NCBI GenBank assembly: GCA_050633885.1
Contig: JBOEHK010000001.1
Coordinates: 744,001-808,000, forward strand
Reading direction: 5' to 3'
Length of the DNA: 64,000 nt
Source: JAWSVE01 sp050633885
GTDB taxonomy: Bacteria; Pseudomonadota; Gammaproteobacteria; Pseudomonadales; Cellvibrionaceae
The position numbers and the translations under genes were made by a program. This document shows, piece by piece, positions 43,552 through 51,676 of this stretch (positions are counted from its first letter, which is position 1; each line of letters begins with the position of its first letter). The notes beneath the pieces were generated by a model, which did not search any database, was not told the DNA's origin, and saw nothing but the letters and a program-made list of their open reading frames with translations.

Positions 43552-44466
43552 ATGCCAAAAGGTTATGGAAATAAATTAATTATTGCGATTTCTTCAAGGG
43601 CACTATTCAATCTTTCTGCCAGTAATGATGTTTATGAAAAGGAAGGGTTGGACGCTTACTCAAAGTATCAGATTGAACATGAAAATGAAGTGTTAGAAAA
43701 AGGCGATGCATTCCCTATGGTGCAAAAATTATTGCGCATCAATGAGCGGCTCGGTGGTGAGCCTCGAGTAGAAGTTCTTTTGTTGTCTCGAAACAGTGCA
43801 GATACAGGTCTGCGTATTTTTAATTCAATTGAACATTATGGTTTGTCGATTAGTCGAGCTGCTTTTTGTGGCGGTGAAAGCCCATACCGGTATGTCCATG
43901 CTTTTGGCTGTCATTTGTTTTTGTCGACTCACGGCGATGATGTGAGACACGCACTAGATCACGGTATTGCAGCAGCAACATTGCTCGCGTCTAAAAATAA
44001 ATCAGATCATGGTGAACAACTTCGATTTGCTTTCGATGGTGATGCCGTATTATTTTCGGATGAAGCTGAACAGGTATTTAAACGCGATGGTTTAGAGGCT
44101 TTCACGACAAGTGAAAAAGCGTCTGCAAAATTGCCGTTAAAAGTAGGGCCCTTCAAAGAGTTTTTATCTGCGCTGCATGGTCTTCAAGCAGAATTCAAAG
44201 GGGAGGAAAGCCCAATAAGAACAGCATTGGTGACAGCCCGATCTGCTCCTGCTCATGAACGAGTTATTCGCACGTTGCGAGAATGGAAAATTAGAATTGA
44301 TGAATCTCTCTTTTTGGGGGGGTTAGATAAAGGGAGTTTTTTACAAGCGTATGGAGCCGATGTATTTTTTGATGATCAGCGTCAGCACTGTGACTCAGCC
44401 AGTGTGCATGTTGCAACGGGGCACGTGCCCCATGGAATTGCCAATAAGCCCAGATTGAAGGATTAA
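43552..44466 (+). CDS. Cytosolic 5'-nucleotidase (PF06189 family)
   Basis: 304 residues. Matches the 5_nucleotid family related to vertebrate cytosolic 5'-nucleotidase 1: IAISSRALFNL, FCGGESPYRYVHAFGCHLFLST, and the catalytic Asp pair in LRFAFDGDAVLFSDEAE. It hydrolyses nucleoside 5'-monophosphates; substrate preference cannot be read. It starts 27 bases after the symporter gene and could belong to the same transcript, though no functional link is obvious. Confidence 0.9.
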   Translation: MPKGYGNKLIIAISSRALFNLSASNDVYEKEGLDAYSKYQIEHENEVLEKGDAFPMVQKLLRINERLGGEPRVEVLLLSRNSADTGLRIFNSIEHYGLSISRAAFCGGESPYRYVHAFGCHLFLSTHGDDVRHALDHGIAAATLLASKNKSDHGEQLRFAFDGDAVLFSDEAEQVFKRDGLEAFTTSEKASAKLPLKVGPFKEFLSALHGLQAEFKGEESPIRTALVTARSAPAHERVIRTLREWKIRIDESLFLGGLDKGSFLQAYGADVFFDDQRQHCDSASVHVATGHVPHGIANKPRLKD

Positions 44467-44633
44467 ACCTAAGCTCACATCAAATTATTCTATAGAGTTT
44501 CTTAATAGACCATTTTTCACTGCTATGCTTTTATAGTGCAAGGCTATCTGCTCAATGCAGATCTGTAGTATTGAAATCAGCTTTTCTTGATTTCAATTGA
44601 TAGCAAAAAGTAGAAGTGTCGGTAGTTGGTTTT

Positions 44634-45170
44634 ATGATTCAAACAATCGTCTTTGCGACAGATATGAGTGTTTATACGCCGTATGTGATGCAGCATGTTA
44701 TTGCCTTAGCGGAAGATTGTGAGGCAAAGGTTATTGCTATCCATGCAGTCGAACCCTTAGGTTTTTTAGGAAACGCCGTACTCAAAACATACCTCCCTAA
44801 AGAAATAACAAAAGATCTTCAGGATGGAGAACACGGTGTTGTTTTATCGAATATAAAAGATCAGTTAATCGATCTGTTAGCAGACGAATTTTTAGAAGTA
44901 GAATCAGAAAAAAAAATTTCAGACGTTGAGGTGATTGTAGAATCAGGGCGTCCCGCTGATATTATTTTAAAATACGCTCACGAAAGGCAAGCCGATCTTA
45001 TTGTGATGGGAAGCCATAACCCAGATGTTGTTCATGGTTACAGTCTAGGTTCTGTTACCACTAAAGTTTTACAGCTTGCGAAAATACCTGTTTTCACTGT
45101 CCCTATGTTATCTCAATCACCTAGTTCATTAGGTGTATCAGACCTTCCTAAGCAGCATCCACTCTTTTAA
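44634..45170 (+). CDS. Universal stress protein (UspA family)
   Basis: About 178 residues, one Usp domain (about 1-155). The ATP-loop pattern is visible as DLIVMGSHNPDVVHGYSLGSV with a G-x-x-x-x-G-S-V run, and the N-terminal strand is TIVFATDMS. The C-terminal 20 residues are an extra tail. I start at MIQTIVFATD; a GTG 18 bases upstream is less likely. Specific role unknown; the family responds to starvation and other stresses. Confidence 0.92.
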   Translation: MIQTIVFATDMSVYTPYVMQHVIALAEDCEAKVIAIHAVEPLGFLGNAVLKTYLPKEITKDLQDGEHGVVLSNIKDQLIDLLADEFLEVESEKKISDVEVIVESGRPADIILKYAHERQADLIVMGSHNPDVVHGYSLGSVTTKVLQLAKIPVFTVPMLSQSPSSLGVSDLPKQHPLF

Positions 45171-45217
45171 TTTTTATCAATAGTCTTATCGTGAAAAATT
45201 ATGTGCGTATTTGTATC

Positions 45218-46003
45218 TTAAAAAAATGCAAATCGGATACCTAGAATTAACAAAATACTAGCGAGGATTTGCAGCATGATGTGACTAGGCACTTTTGCAC
45301 CTAGCTTCGTTCCCAAGTGAATCGCGGGAAGTGATCCGACTAACAAACACCCCAATAAAACAAAGTCGACATTTCCCAAAAAAATAAGATGTCCTAAACC
45401 GGCAACCAGCGTAAGTGGTACCGCGTGGGCTATATCCGTTCCAACGACTTTGACGGAAGAAAGTTTTGGATAAAGGGTAAGCAGCAGGGCGGCACAGAAA
45501 GCACCGGCACCGACCGATGATAAGGTCACAAAAACCCCAAGTAGGATACCGGCAATGACCGTAATGCTCATTGAGTGAGATTGAGACCATAACGCAAATC
45601 GGTTAGGTGAGTCATGGGTGGATGTTTGAATTTTTTTTCTAAACAGCAACACTATAGACGTCAAAATCAACATAACCCCTAGAGCGGTCGTTAATACCGG
45701 TTTATAGTCGTCGGCGTTTGTAAAAACCGTATCAAGAAGTAACGTTGTGGCAATCGAAGCGGGGATACTTCCTGCGGCAAATAGTCCGACAAGCTTCCAT
45801 TCAATATTTCTTTGCTTGTGATGGGAGAAGACGCCGCCACTTTTTGTCATTGCGGCATACAAGAGATCAGTACCAATAGCGACGTTATAGGGGAAGCCAA
45901 AGAGGATAAGGAGAGGGGTCATTAGTGAGCCACCTCCAACTCCAGTCATGCCAATGGCGATTCCGACAGCTCCGCCGGCGATGATATAGAGAAGAAATTC
46001 CAT
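45218..46003 (-). CDS. TSUP-family sulfite/sulfur-compound transporter (TauE/SafE)
   Basis: 261 residues, about eight membrane helices. The TSUP signature GGAVGIAIGMTGVGGGSLMTPLL is at the N terminus, and its repeat (LSSVGAGAFCAALLL) is in the second half. The family moves sulfite, sulfoacetate or similar anions. It is divergent from cysB (158 bases between starts) and near cysH, so a role in inorganic sulfur traffic and control by CysB are likely by context. Confidence 0.92.
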   Translation of the reverse strand: MEFLLYIIAGGAVGIAIGMTGVGGGSLMTPLLILFGFPYNVAIGTDLLYAAMTKSGGVFSHHKQRNIEWKLVGLFAAGSIPASIATTLLLDTVFTNADDYKPVLTTALGVMLILTSIVLLFRKKIQTSTHDSPNRFALWSQSHSMSITVIAGILLGVFVTLSSVGAGAFCAALLLTLYPKLSSVKVVGTDIAHAVPLTLVAGLGHLIFLGNVDFVLLGCLLVGSLPAIHLGTKLGAKVPSHIMLQILASILLILGIRFAFF

Positions 46004-46161
46004 GAAATGTGGACTTATATATGTAATTTGGCACTAAAAAGCAGTTATGCTTAAAATCAGACTGGTAAATATAGAGATTTGTTACTATTCTGGAAAAGAA
46101 TATTTTCGCATATTTTTATAATCGAAAACGCAATGACACTGCGCGGCCATTCGGAGGGTAT

Positions 46162-47136
46162 ATGAAACTGCAGCAGTTACGATATATTTGGGAAGTTGCA
46201 CATCACGATTTAAACGTATCAGCAACCGCTCAAAGTTTATACACATCACAACCTGGCATTAGTAAACAAATTCGTTTGCTTGAAGATGAGTTGGGGGTTG
46301 AAGTGTTTTCCCGTAGTGGAAAACATTTGACTCGCATTACTCCCGCCGGTGAAGCGATTCTTAAAACGGCCGGTGAGATTTTACGTAAAGTAGAAAGCAT
46401 CAAGCAGGTTGCCCAAGAGTATAGTAATGAGAAAAAGGGGACTTTGTCGATCGCGACAACTCACACCCAAGCTCGCTACGCACTGCCTAAAGTGATTGAA
46501 TCTTTTATCGGTGAATACCCAGATGTTTCCCTCCATATGCATCAAGGGACTCCAATGCAGATCTCTGAAATGGCGGCAGATGGAACTGTGGACTTTGCAA
46601 TCGCGACAGAGGCCCTAGATCTTTTCAGTGATCTTATTATGATGCCTTGTTATCGATGGAATCGTTGCATTGTTGTTCCAAAAGACCATCCTCTTTGCCA
46701 AATCTCTGAGTTGACGTTAGAGGAAATTGCAAAGCATCCAATAGTGACTTACGTATTTGGCTTTACAGGCCGCTCTAAGCTCGATGAAGCGTTTATTGAT
46801 CGCGGTCTGGCCCCTAAGGTTGTTTTTACTGCTGCAGACGCTGACGTGATTAAAACATACGTTAGGCTAGGGCTTGGTATTGGCATCATCGCTAAGATGG
46901 CTCATGACGAAGAGCTGGATTCTGATTTGGTTGCTCTGGACGCGAGTCATTTGTTCAAATCGAGCATCACAAAAATTGGTTTCCGCCGTGGTACGTTCTT
47001 GAGGGGCTTTATGTATGAATTTCTTGAACAGTTTGCGCCGCATTTAACAAAAGAGATTGTTGATAAGGCTTACGAGCGACATTCTAGGGCTGAGCTTGAG
47101 GAGTTATTTCAAAATATAGAGATACCGACGTACTAG
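46162..47136 (+). CDS. cysB: LysR-family regulator CysB
   Basis: 324 residues, exactly E. coli length. Starts MKLQQLRYIWEVAHHDLNVS with the helix-turn-helix following (TSQPGISKQIRLLEDELGVEVFSR). The effector domain keeps TTHTQARYALP, the sulfate/acetylserine-binding region. Activates sulfate uptake and reduction genes in response to O-acetylserine. GGAGGG is 4 bases before the ATG. Divergent from the TSUP gene; a two-way terminator follows. Confidence 0.97.
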   Translation: MKLQQLRYIWEVAHHDLNVSATAQSLYTSQPGISKQIRLLEDELGVEVFSRSGKHLTRITPAGEAILKTAGEILRKVESIKQVAQEYSNEKKGTLSIATTHTQARYALPKVIESFIGEYPDVSLHMHQGTPMQISEMAADGTVDFAIATEALDLFSDLIMMPCYRWNRCIVVPKDHPLCQISELTLEEIAKHPIVTYVFGFTGRSKLDEAFIDRGLAPKVVFTAADADVIKTYVRLGLGIGIIAKMAHDEELDSDLVALDASHLFKSSITKIGFRRGTFLRGFMYEFLEQFAPHLTKEIVDKAYERHSRAELEELFQNIEIPTY

Positions 47137-47174
47137 CTTCTAGTTTTTAAGATATTGGTCGTGCTCTGACACAT

Positions 47175-47216
47175 AAAAAACCTTGTTTTCTTTCACTGAA
47201 TACAAGGTTTTTTTTT
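47175..47216. terminator. Bidirectional terminator between cysB and the thioredoxin-like gene
   Basis: AAAAAACCTTGT (47175-47186) pairs with ACAAGGTTTTTT (47202-47213). A-run on one side and T-run on the other let it serve both converging transcripts. Confidence 0.88.
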
Positions 47217-47400
47217 GGTAGGACGTAAAGTAATCGGCTAGATCATTAATAAAGTTAAACTTGTCTTTAAGAAATTATCTTGAATTGAACAAGTAGAGTA
47301 GATAAGCAGTTGCTAACTTTAAGTGGTTTTTAAGTTTAAGTTGGTAGATGCTTCGCATGTATAGGGCGTTTTATTTACAGCAAAAATTTCATAAATCACA

Positions 47401-47736
47401 TTAGATAAAATCCAAATCAACAGTATTCTCTAATATTTCTTTCGCTTCATCAGAAGCTGATGGCTGTTCATTTAAAACCTCTTTCACAAATTTTAAGTAA
47501 ACGGTGTAAACCTCGGGTGCGCGCCCATCTCTTTCAACAACAAAGAAAGGAGCTCTTTCTACGTTAAGTTCTTTTGCGAGTGAGATACCTTCACTTGACG
47601 CATCTCTCTCATCGGCGATCAATATTTGATCGATAGAGTTGATGTGGCCAGACTCTTCAAGTTTTCCGATGACATCAGCACACTTTTTACAGGGAGAGCC
47701 GTCAGCGAGTATTTTCTTAACTAGCGTGATTTTCAA
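47401..47736 (-). CDS. Small thioredoxin/glutaredoxin-fold protein
   Basis: 111 residues. The N-terminal ITLVKKILADGSPCKKCADV holds a Cys-x-x-Cys redox pair, and a cis-Pro is expected in VERAPFFVVER, so the thioredoxin fold is likely. I start at a TTG (47734-47736), because AAGGAG lies 6 bases upstream; an in-frame GTG at 47775 precedes that site and is rejected. It lies between cysB and cysH; it may reduce CysH, but this is only suggested by position. Confidence 0.8.
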   Translation of the reverse strand: MKITLVKKILADGSPCKKCADVIGKLEESGHINSIDQILIADERDASSEGISLAKELNVERAPFFVVERDGRAPEVYTVYLKFVKEVLNEQPSASDEAKEILENTVDLDFI

Positions 47737-47929
47737 TAGTGTCTCCTTATTAATTGGCGCCAAATATGTTGGCACTTTTTATTGGTAGTTAGTTATTTAA
47801 TGGTACTTTTTTAATCTCATTAGATGCTTTTATTTTGAGATAAGAACTGTTCCGTGAGTTGAAGCTTACTTTTAGTCGCAAGTATTTCAGGGTTTGTAGG
47901 GACTAACAAGAGACAACAAAAACGATCAA

Positions 47930-48652
47930 CTACTTAGCATTAACCGCATGGAGTCCGCATTCTTTTTGAGTAGCTTCTTCCCACCACCAACGGCCTTCCC
48001 GTTCATGTTGGTTGGGGCCAAGAGGTCGAGTGCAAGGCTCACAGCCGATCGAAATGTAGCCTTGCTCATGAAGTTCGTTAAATGGCACATTGTAAGAGCG
48101 GATGTAATCCCAAACCATTCGAGAACTCCAGTTAGCCAAAGGATTAAACTTGGTTAGAGTCTCCTGCGGGCGAGAAAATGCTCGATCATCTTGTATAACT
48201 GGGATTTGTGCTCGTGTCCCTGGGCTCTGGTCACGTCTTTGTCCTGTAACCCAAGCATCTAGAGTAAGAAGCTTTTCCTTCAATGGCATCACTTTCCTAA
48301 GGCTACAGCACTCTTTGTGGTCGTCTTCGTAAAAACTGAATAATCCTTTTTCGCGAACCAGCTTGTTGACTGATTCTGCATTCGGTAACAGTAACTCGAT
48401 ATTGATATTGTAATGTTTTCGCACTTTTTCAATAAAGCGATAGGTTTCTGGATGGAGTCGACCTGTATCCAATGAAAAGACATTCACATTCGGGTTGATT
48501 TGATGTGCCATATCGACGAGGACGACATCCTCAGCACCGCTAAAGGAAATTGCGATGTTATCAAAGCGGTCGAGTGCATATTTTAGAATCTCGTGGGGAG
48601 GCTCAGATTGTAAAGTGGTATCAATATCAACGGTAGGGATGTTGTCTGTCAT
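47930..48652 (-). CDS. cysH: Fe-S type adenylylsulfate (APS) reductase CysH
   Basis: 240 residues. Has SFSGAEDVVLVDMA, the nucleotide-binding loop, and the four-Cys set of [4Fe-4S] reductases: Cys-Cys in HKECCSLRK and Cys-x-x-Cys in GCEPCTRPLGPN. A C-terminal catalytic Cys is in KECGLH. Enteric PAPS reductases lack the extra Cys, so the substrate here is likely APS, as in Pseudomonas. Reduces it to sulfite with thioredoxin. Start: ATG at 48652, with AAGGAA 9 bases upstream; a GTG two codons earlier is possible. Confidence 0.93.
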   Translation of the reverse strand: MTDNIPTVDIDTTLQSEPPHEILKYALDRFDNIAISFSGAEDVVLVDMAHQINPNVNVFSLDTGRLHPETYRFIEKVRKHYNINIELLLPNAESVNKLVREKGLFSFYEDDHKECCSLRKVMPLKEKLLTLDAWVTGQRRDQSPGTRAQIPVIQDDRAFSRPQETLTKFNPLANWSSRMVWDYIRSYNVPFNELHEQGYISIGCEPCTRPLGPNQHEREGRWWWEEATQKECGLHAVNAK

Positions 48653-49116
48653 CGACACGAGTTCCTTGGATTAACAGTAGTAGAAAGATAAAGGTAATAA
48701 AAACACACAATAAGCCGCAAAGAATAGCAGAGGACGTTCCTCGTTAGAAATAATCCTTTTCCATACGAATAGATCAAAAGGAACCAAAAGCGAGCCGTTT
48801 TGAACAAAGCTCACCCGTGGAACAGCGGTTAAAAAACATACCAAAAGTCTTAAATTTGCACTACATGTGGATGCGAATAGCGACTAACGTACTAGATGTG
48901 CTCGAAAACTCTTGATTTTATTGACCTGTAGAGAGGTGTTGTACAGGGCTCAGCTCAACTCTTGGGTGCGCAACTTAAAGTAACTCTTTAAATGTTCCAC
49001 GTGAAAACGCTCACTTTTTGTCGAAAGTTTTGACGAAATAGAAAGGGTCTTATTTGCAGAAATGGGCGTCTATCTGTAGATTGTCGTCTTCTTAAATATT
49101 GACTCGGAGAATGGTT
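48653..49116. other. Divergent spacer between cysH and thrH
   Basis: 464 bases without a credible gene. It contains the parS-like site at 48993-49008, a TCCTTTT/AAAAGGA inverted repeat (48754-48760, 48776-48782), and a short GAGGA-CGT-TCCTC palindrome (48730-48742). I could not identify a CysB site. Confidence 0.45.
48993..49008. promoter_or_regulatory. parS-like palindrome
   Basis: TGTTCCACGTGAAAAC. Compared with the Spo0J/ParB site TGTTNCACGTGAAACA it differs only in the last two bases; compared with the Pseudomonas version GTTCCACGTGGAAC it has two mismatches. Only one copy is seen in the window and no parAB genes are near, so binding is uncertain. Confidence 0.35.
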
Positions 49117-49734
49117 GTGGAATTAGCGTGTTTAGATCTTGAGGGTGTTTTGGTTCCTGAAATATGGATCGCTTTTGCGGAAAAAACTGGCATCGAAGAA
49201 TTGAAAGCCACCACTCGCGATATTCCAGATTACGATGTATTAATGACTCAGCGTTTGCGAATTTTAAAAGAAAACGGTTTGGGCATTCATGAAATACAGG
49301 AAGTTATTGAACAATTAAAGCCATTAGAGGGCGCTAGAGAGTTTGTTGATTGGTTGCGAGAACGTTTTCAGGTGATTATTTTATCGGATACATTCTACGA
49401 ATTTTCTCAGCCATTAATGAAGCAATTAGGCTGGCCAACACTATTTTGTCATCGCTTAGATATCGATAAAGCAGGAAACGTGACTGGCTACAACTTACGC
49501 CAGCGAGACCCAAAGAGGCAATCTGTCTTAGCGCTGAAAACTCTCTATTACCGTATCATTGCAGCTGGCGATTCTTATAACGATACAACGATGTTAGGTG
49601 AAGCAGATGCGGGTATTTTGTTTCATGCGCCGGACAATGTCATCAACGAGTTCCCGCAGTTTCCTGCCGTGCAAACTTTCGAAGATTTGAAAAAAGAGTT
49701 TATAAAGGCAAGTAATCGAGACTTGTCTTTATAG
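49117..49734 (+). CDS. thrH: Phosphoserine phosphatase / homoserine phosphotransferase ThrH
   Basis: 205 residues, the length of Pseudomonas ThrH. HAD enzyme: motif I ACLDLEGVLVPEIW, motif II VIILSDTFYEFSQP, and motif IV IIAAGDSYNDTTML. Dephosphorylates phosphoserine and can pass the phosphate to homoserine. I start at GTG (49117) because GGAG lies 7 bases before it and the N terminus then matches ThrH; the ATG at 49111 sits on top of the ribosome site. Confidence 0.95.
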   Translation: MELACLDLEGVLVPEIWIAFAEKTGIEELKATTRDIPDYDVLMTQRLRILKENGLGIHEIQEVIEQLKPLEGAREFVDWLRERFQVIILSDTFYEFSQPLMKQLGWPTLFCHRLDIDKAGNVTGYNLRQRDPKRQSVLALKTLYYRIIAAGDSYNDTTMLGEADAGILFHAPDNVINEFPQFPAVQTFEDLKKEFIKASNRDLSL

Positions 49735-49820
49735 TCTTTTTGAGTGGATAGTCGATAAGGATTTATATCGTTTGTTCGGCTCTTTTTGCTGTAAAGCACT
49801 TAATACTAGTCGCTGTCAGG

Positions 49821-51308
49821 TTAGGAGCTGCTTTGGGGTTTCTGAAAAAGCTTCAAGCCTTCAAGTAGTACATTCACTTTTTGAAGGCTTTCTTGGTATT
49901 CATCATCCGCTTCTGAATCAGCGACGATTCCTCCTCCTCCCCAGCAGTACATTTTCTCCTCATCGCAAGCGATGGTGCGAATAGCGATATTGGTGTCCAT
50001 TTTTCCATTTGAGCTGATATATCCGATACTCCCACAATAAACTGACCGCTCTAGTGACTCTATCTCATCAATTATTTCCATGGCGCGAATTTTCGGCGCC
50101 CCCGTGATCGAGCCACCAGGAAAGCATCCTTTAAATAAGTCAATAAGGTTTGATTTTGTATCCAGTGTTCCAATTACTTTGCTGACTAGGTGATGGACGT
50201 TGGCGTAGCTCTCCAGTTGGAATAAATCGGGCGTTTTTACGCTGCCAAGCTTGCAGGTTTTGCTGAGATCATTGCGCAATAGATCAACAATCATAAGGTT
50301 TTCAGCTCGATCCTTTTGGCTGTTAAGTAACCAATCAGCCTTTGAGTCGTCTTCTTGTGGGGTATTTCCTCGCTCTATAGTCCCTTTAATGGGTTTGGTT
50401 TCGATCGCTTTCCCATCAGCTTTTAAGAATCTTTCAGGGGAGTGGCTAAGAATCGTTCCGCCATCAAACTCCATATAGCAGCCAAATGGAGCGGGTAGTT
50501 GTTGCCGCAAATGCTGGTAAGCGAGAAAGCTATCACCTGTGTATTTTGCTTCAAAGCGTTGTGCAAAATTAACTTGATAGCAGTCGCCCGCAGAGATGTA
50601 GTCTTGTATTTTTTCAATACTATGCCGATATTTTTTGACTTTAACTTTACTTTTTATCTCTTTGATTTTTAATTGTTTTTTTATTTTATTTTTTTGTGGT
50701 TTTTGATATTGGAGTACACGGTTTAAAAGCCTATCCTGAGTGTTTTCATCAAGGTCTTGATGAGCGATCAAATAAGATTCTTTTGTATGATGATCCTGAA
50801 TGATTGCCCATTTGTAGATCCCTATGAGCATGTCGGGGATATCGATATCGCGCTTGATGGGTAGAAGACGCGGTTCAGTGATAGCGCGTAAATTATAGCC
50901 AAAATAGCCGAGCGCTCCTCCAGTAAATGGGAAGGAGGTGTCCTCGCAAGTGCCTAGTTGTTCTAGCGCTGATTCGACAAGTTTAAATGGATCAGAGTAG
51001 CGAGTGGTTTTGGAGCCGCTAGTAGGGCTGCTTTGAGAGCGATCTAAAACGTGAGCCCCGAGTTCATGTATGACGGTTTTTTGTTTTGTTGTAGTGTAAG
51101 TTGCGCTCGGTGCAGCTGTCAGAATATCGTAGCGACCGAAGGTGGCGTGCGGACGACCGCTATCTAGCCAAACGGGGTTGGGAAGATGGCGAATGGTTAA
51201 ATAGTAGTCGGAGCTGTCTGGCAGGTAGTCGACTTTCCAAGTGTTGATCTTGTATGTCTGAGACGATGCTTTATGGTGAATCTCTGTCGATTTGTTTGAG
51301 TTGGTCAA
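49821..51308 (-). CDS. pabB: Aminodeoxychorismate synthase component I PabB
   Basis: 495 residues, chorismate-binding fold. The catalytic C-terminal half shows AGDCYQVNFAQRFEAKY, the SPERFLKADGKAIETKPIKGT motif, LMIVDLLRNDLSK and GCFPGGSITGAPK. The Lys of PIKGT is the PabB-type residue that separates it from anthranilate synthase. Works with a glutamine amidotransferase (PabA, not in the window) and with PabC (30.7 kb). Start is TTG, without a convincing ribosome site. A Lys-rich stretch at about 205-230 is unusual. Confidence 0.93.
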   Translation of the reverse strand: MTNSNKSTEIHHKASSQTYKINTWKVDYLPDSSDYYLTIRHLPNPVWLDSGRPHATFGRYDILTAAPSATYTTTKQKTVIHELGAHVLDRSQSSPTSGSKTTRYSDPFKLVESALEQLGTCEDTSFPFTGGALGYFGYNLRAITEPRLLPIKRDIDIPDMLIGIYKWAIIQDHHTKESYLIAHQDLDENTQDRLLNRVLQYQKPQKNKIKKQLKIKEIKSKVKVKKYRHSIEKIQDYISAGDCYQVNFAQRFEAKYTGDSFLAYQHLRQQLPAPFGCYMEFDGGTILSHSPERFLKADGKAIETKPIKGTIERGNTPQEDDSKADWLLNSQKDRAENLMIVDLLRNDLSKTCKLGSVKTPDLFQLESYANVHHLVSKVIGTLDTKSNLIDLFKGCFPGGSITGAPKIRAMEIIDEIESLERSVYCGSIGYISSNGKMDTNIAIRTIACDEEKMYCWGGGGIVADSEADDEYQESLQKVNVLLEGLKLFQKPQSSS

Positions 51309-51676
51309 TGCTAAGAGTCTATTTTAGTCGCTACAAAATTCGCATTGTATAGCGTCTTGCTAGTGTCTGCATTACCAGGGTTTAGTGTTAGATTCACATA
51401 TTTCTAATGAGAATAGGGGTTAGGTTTTGTAAAATGGCATAGCCACATTCTTGTTTCTATATGATTTATACCGTTTTGACTCATAAAAATAAAAACGCTC
51501 GTGTTAGTCTTACTCTTATGTGCAATGTTTGATAAGGCAATGTGTAAATAGCAATGAAGTTTTCGTGTTAGGAATCGTGATTCTAATGGTGCTCGACAGT
51601 ATGGTTTTGAAAAAATATATTTCGAAGTTGCTGAGTGTTTATCATAGACTAACAGTTTTTATCCATTGAGATATCC
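51309..51676. other. Gap between pabB and the hydrolase gene
   Basis: 368 bases, A+T-rich, with no credible ORF. It should contain divergent promoters for pabB and the hydrolase. No clear -35/-10 pair or hairpin was recognised. Confidence 0.4.
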
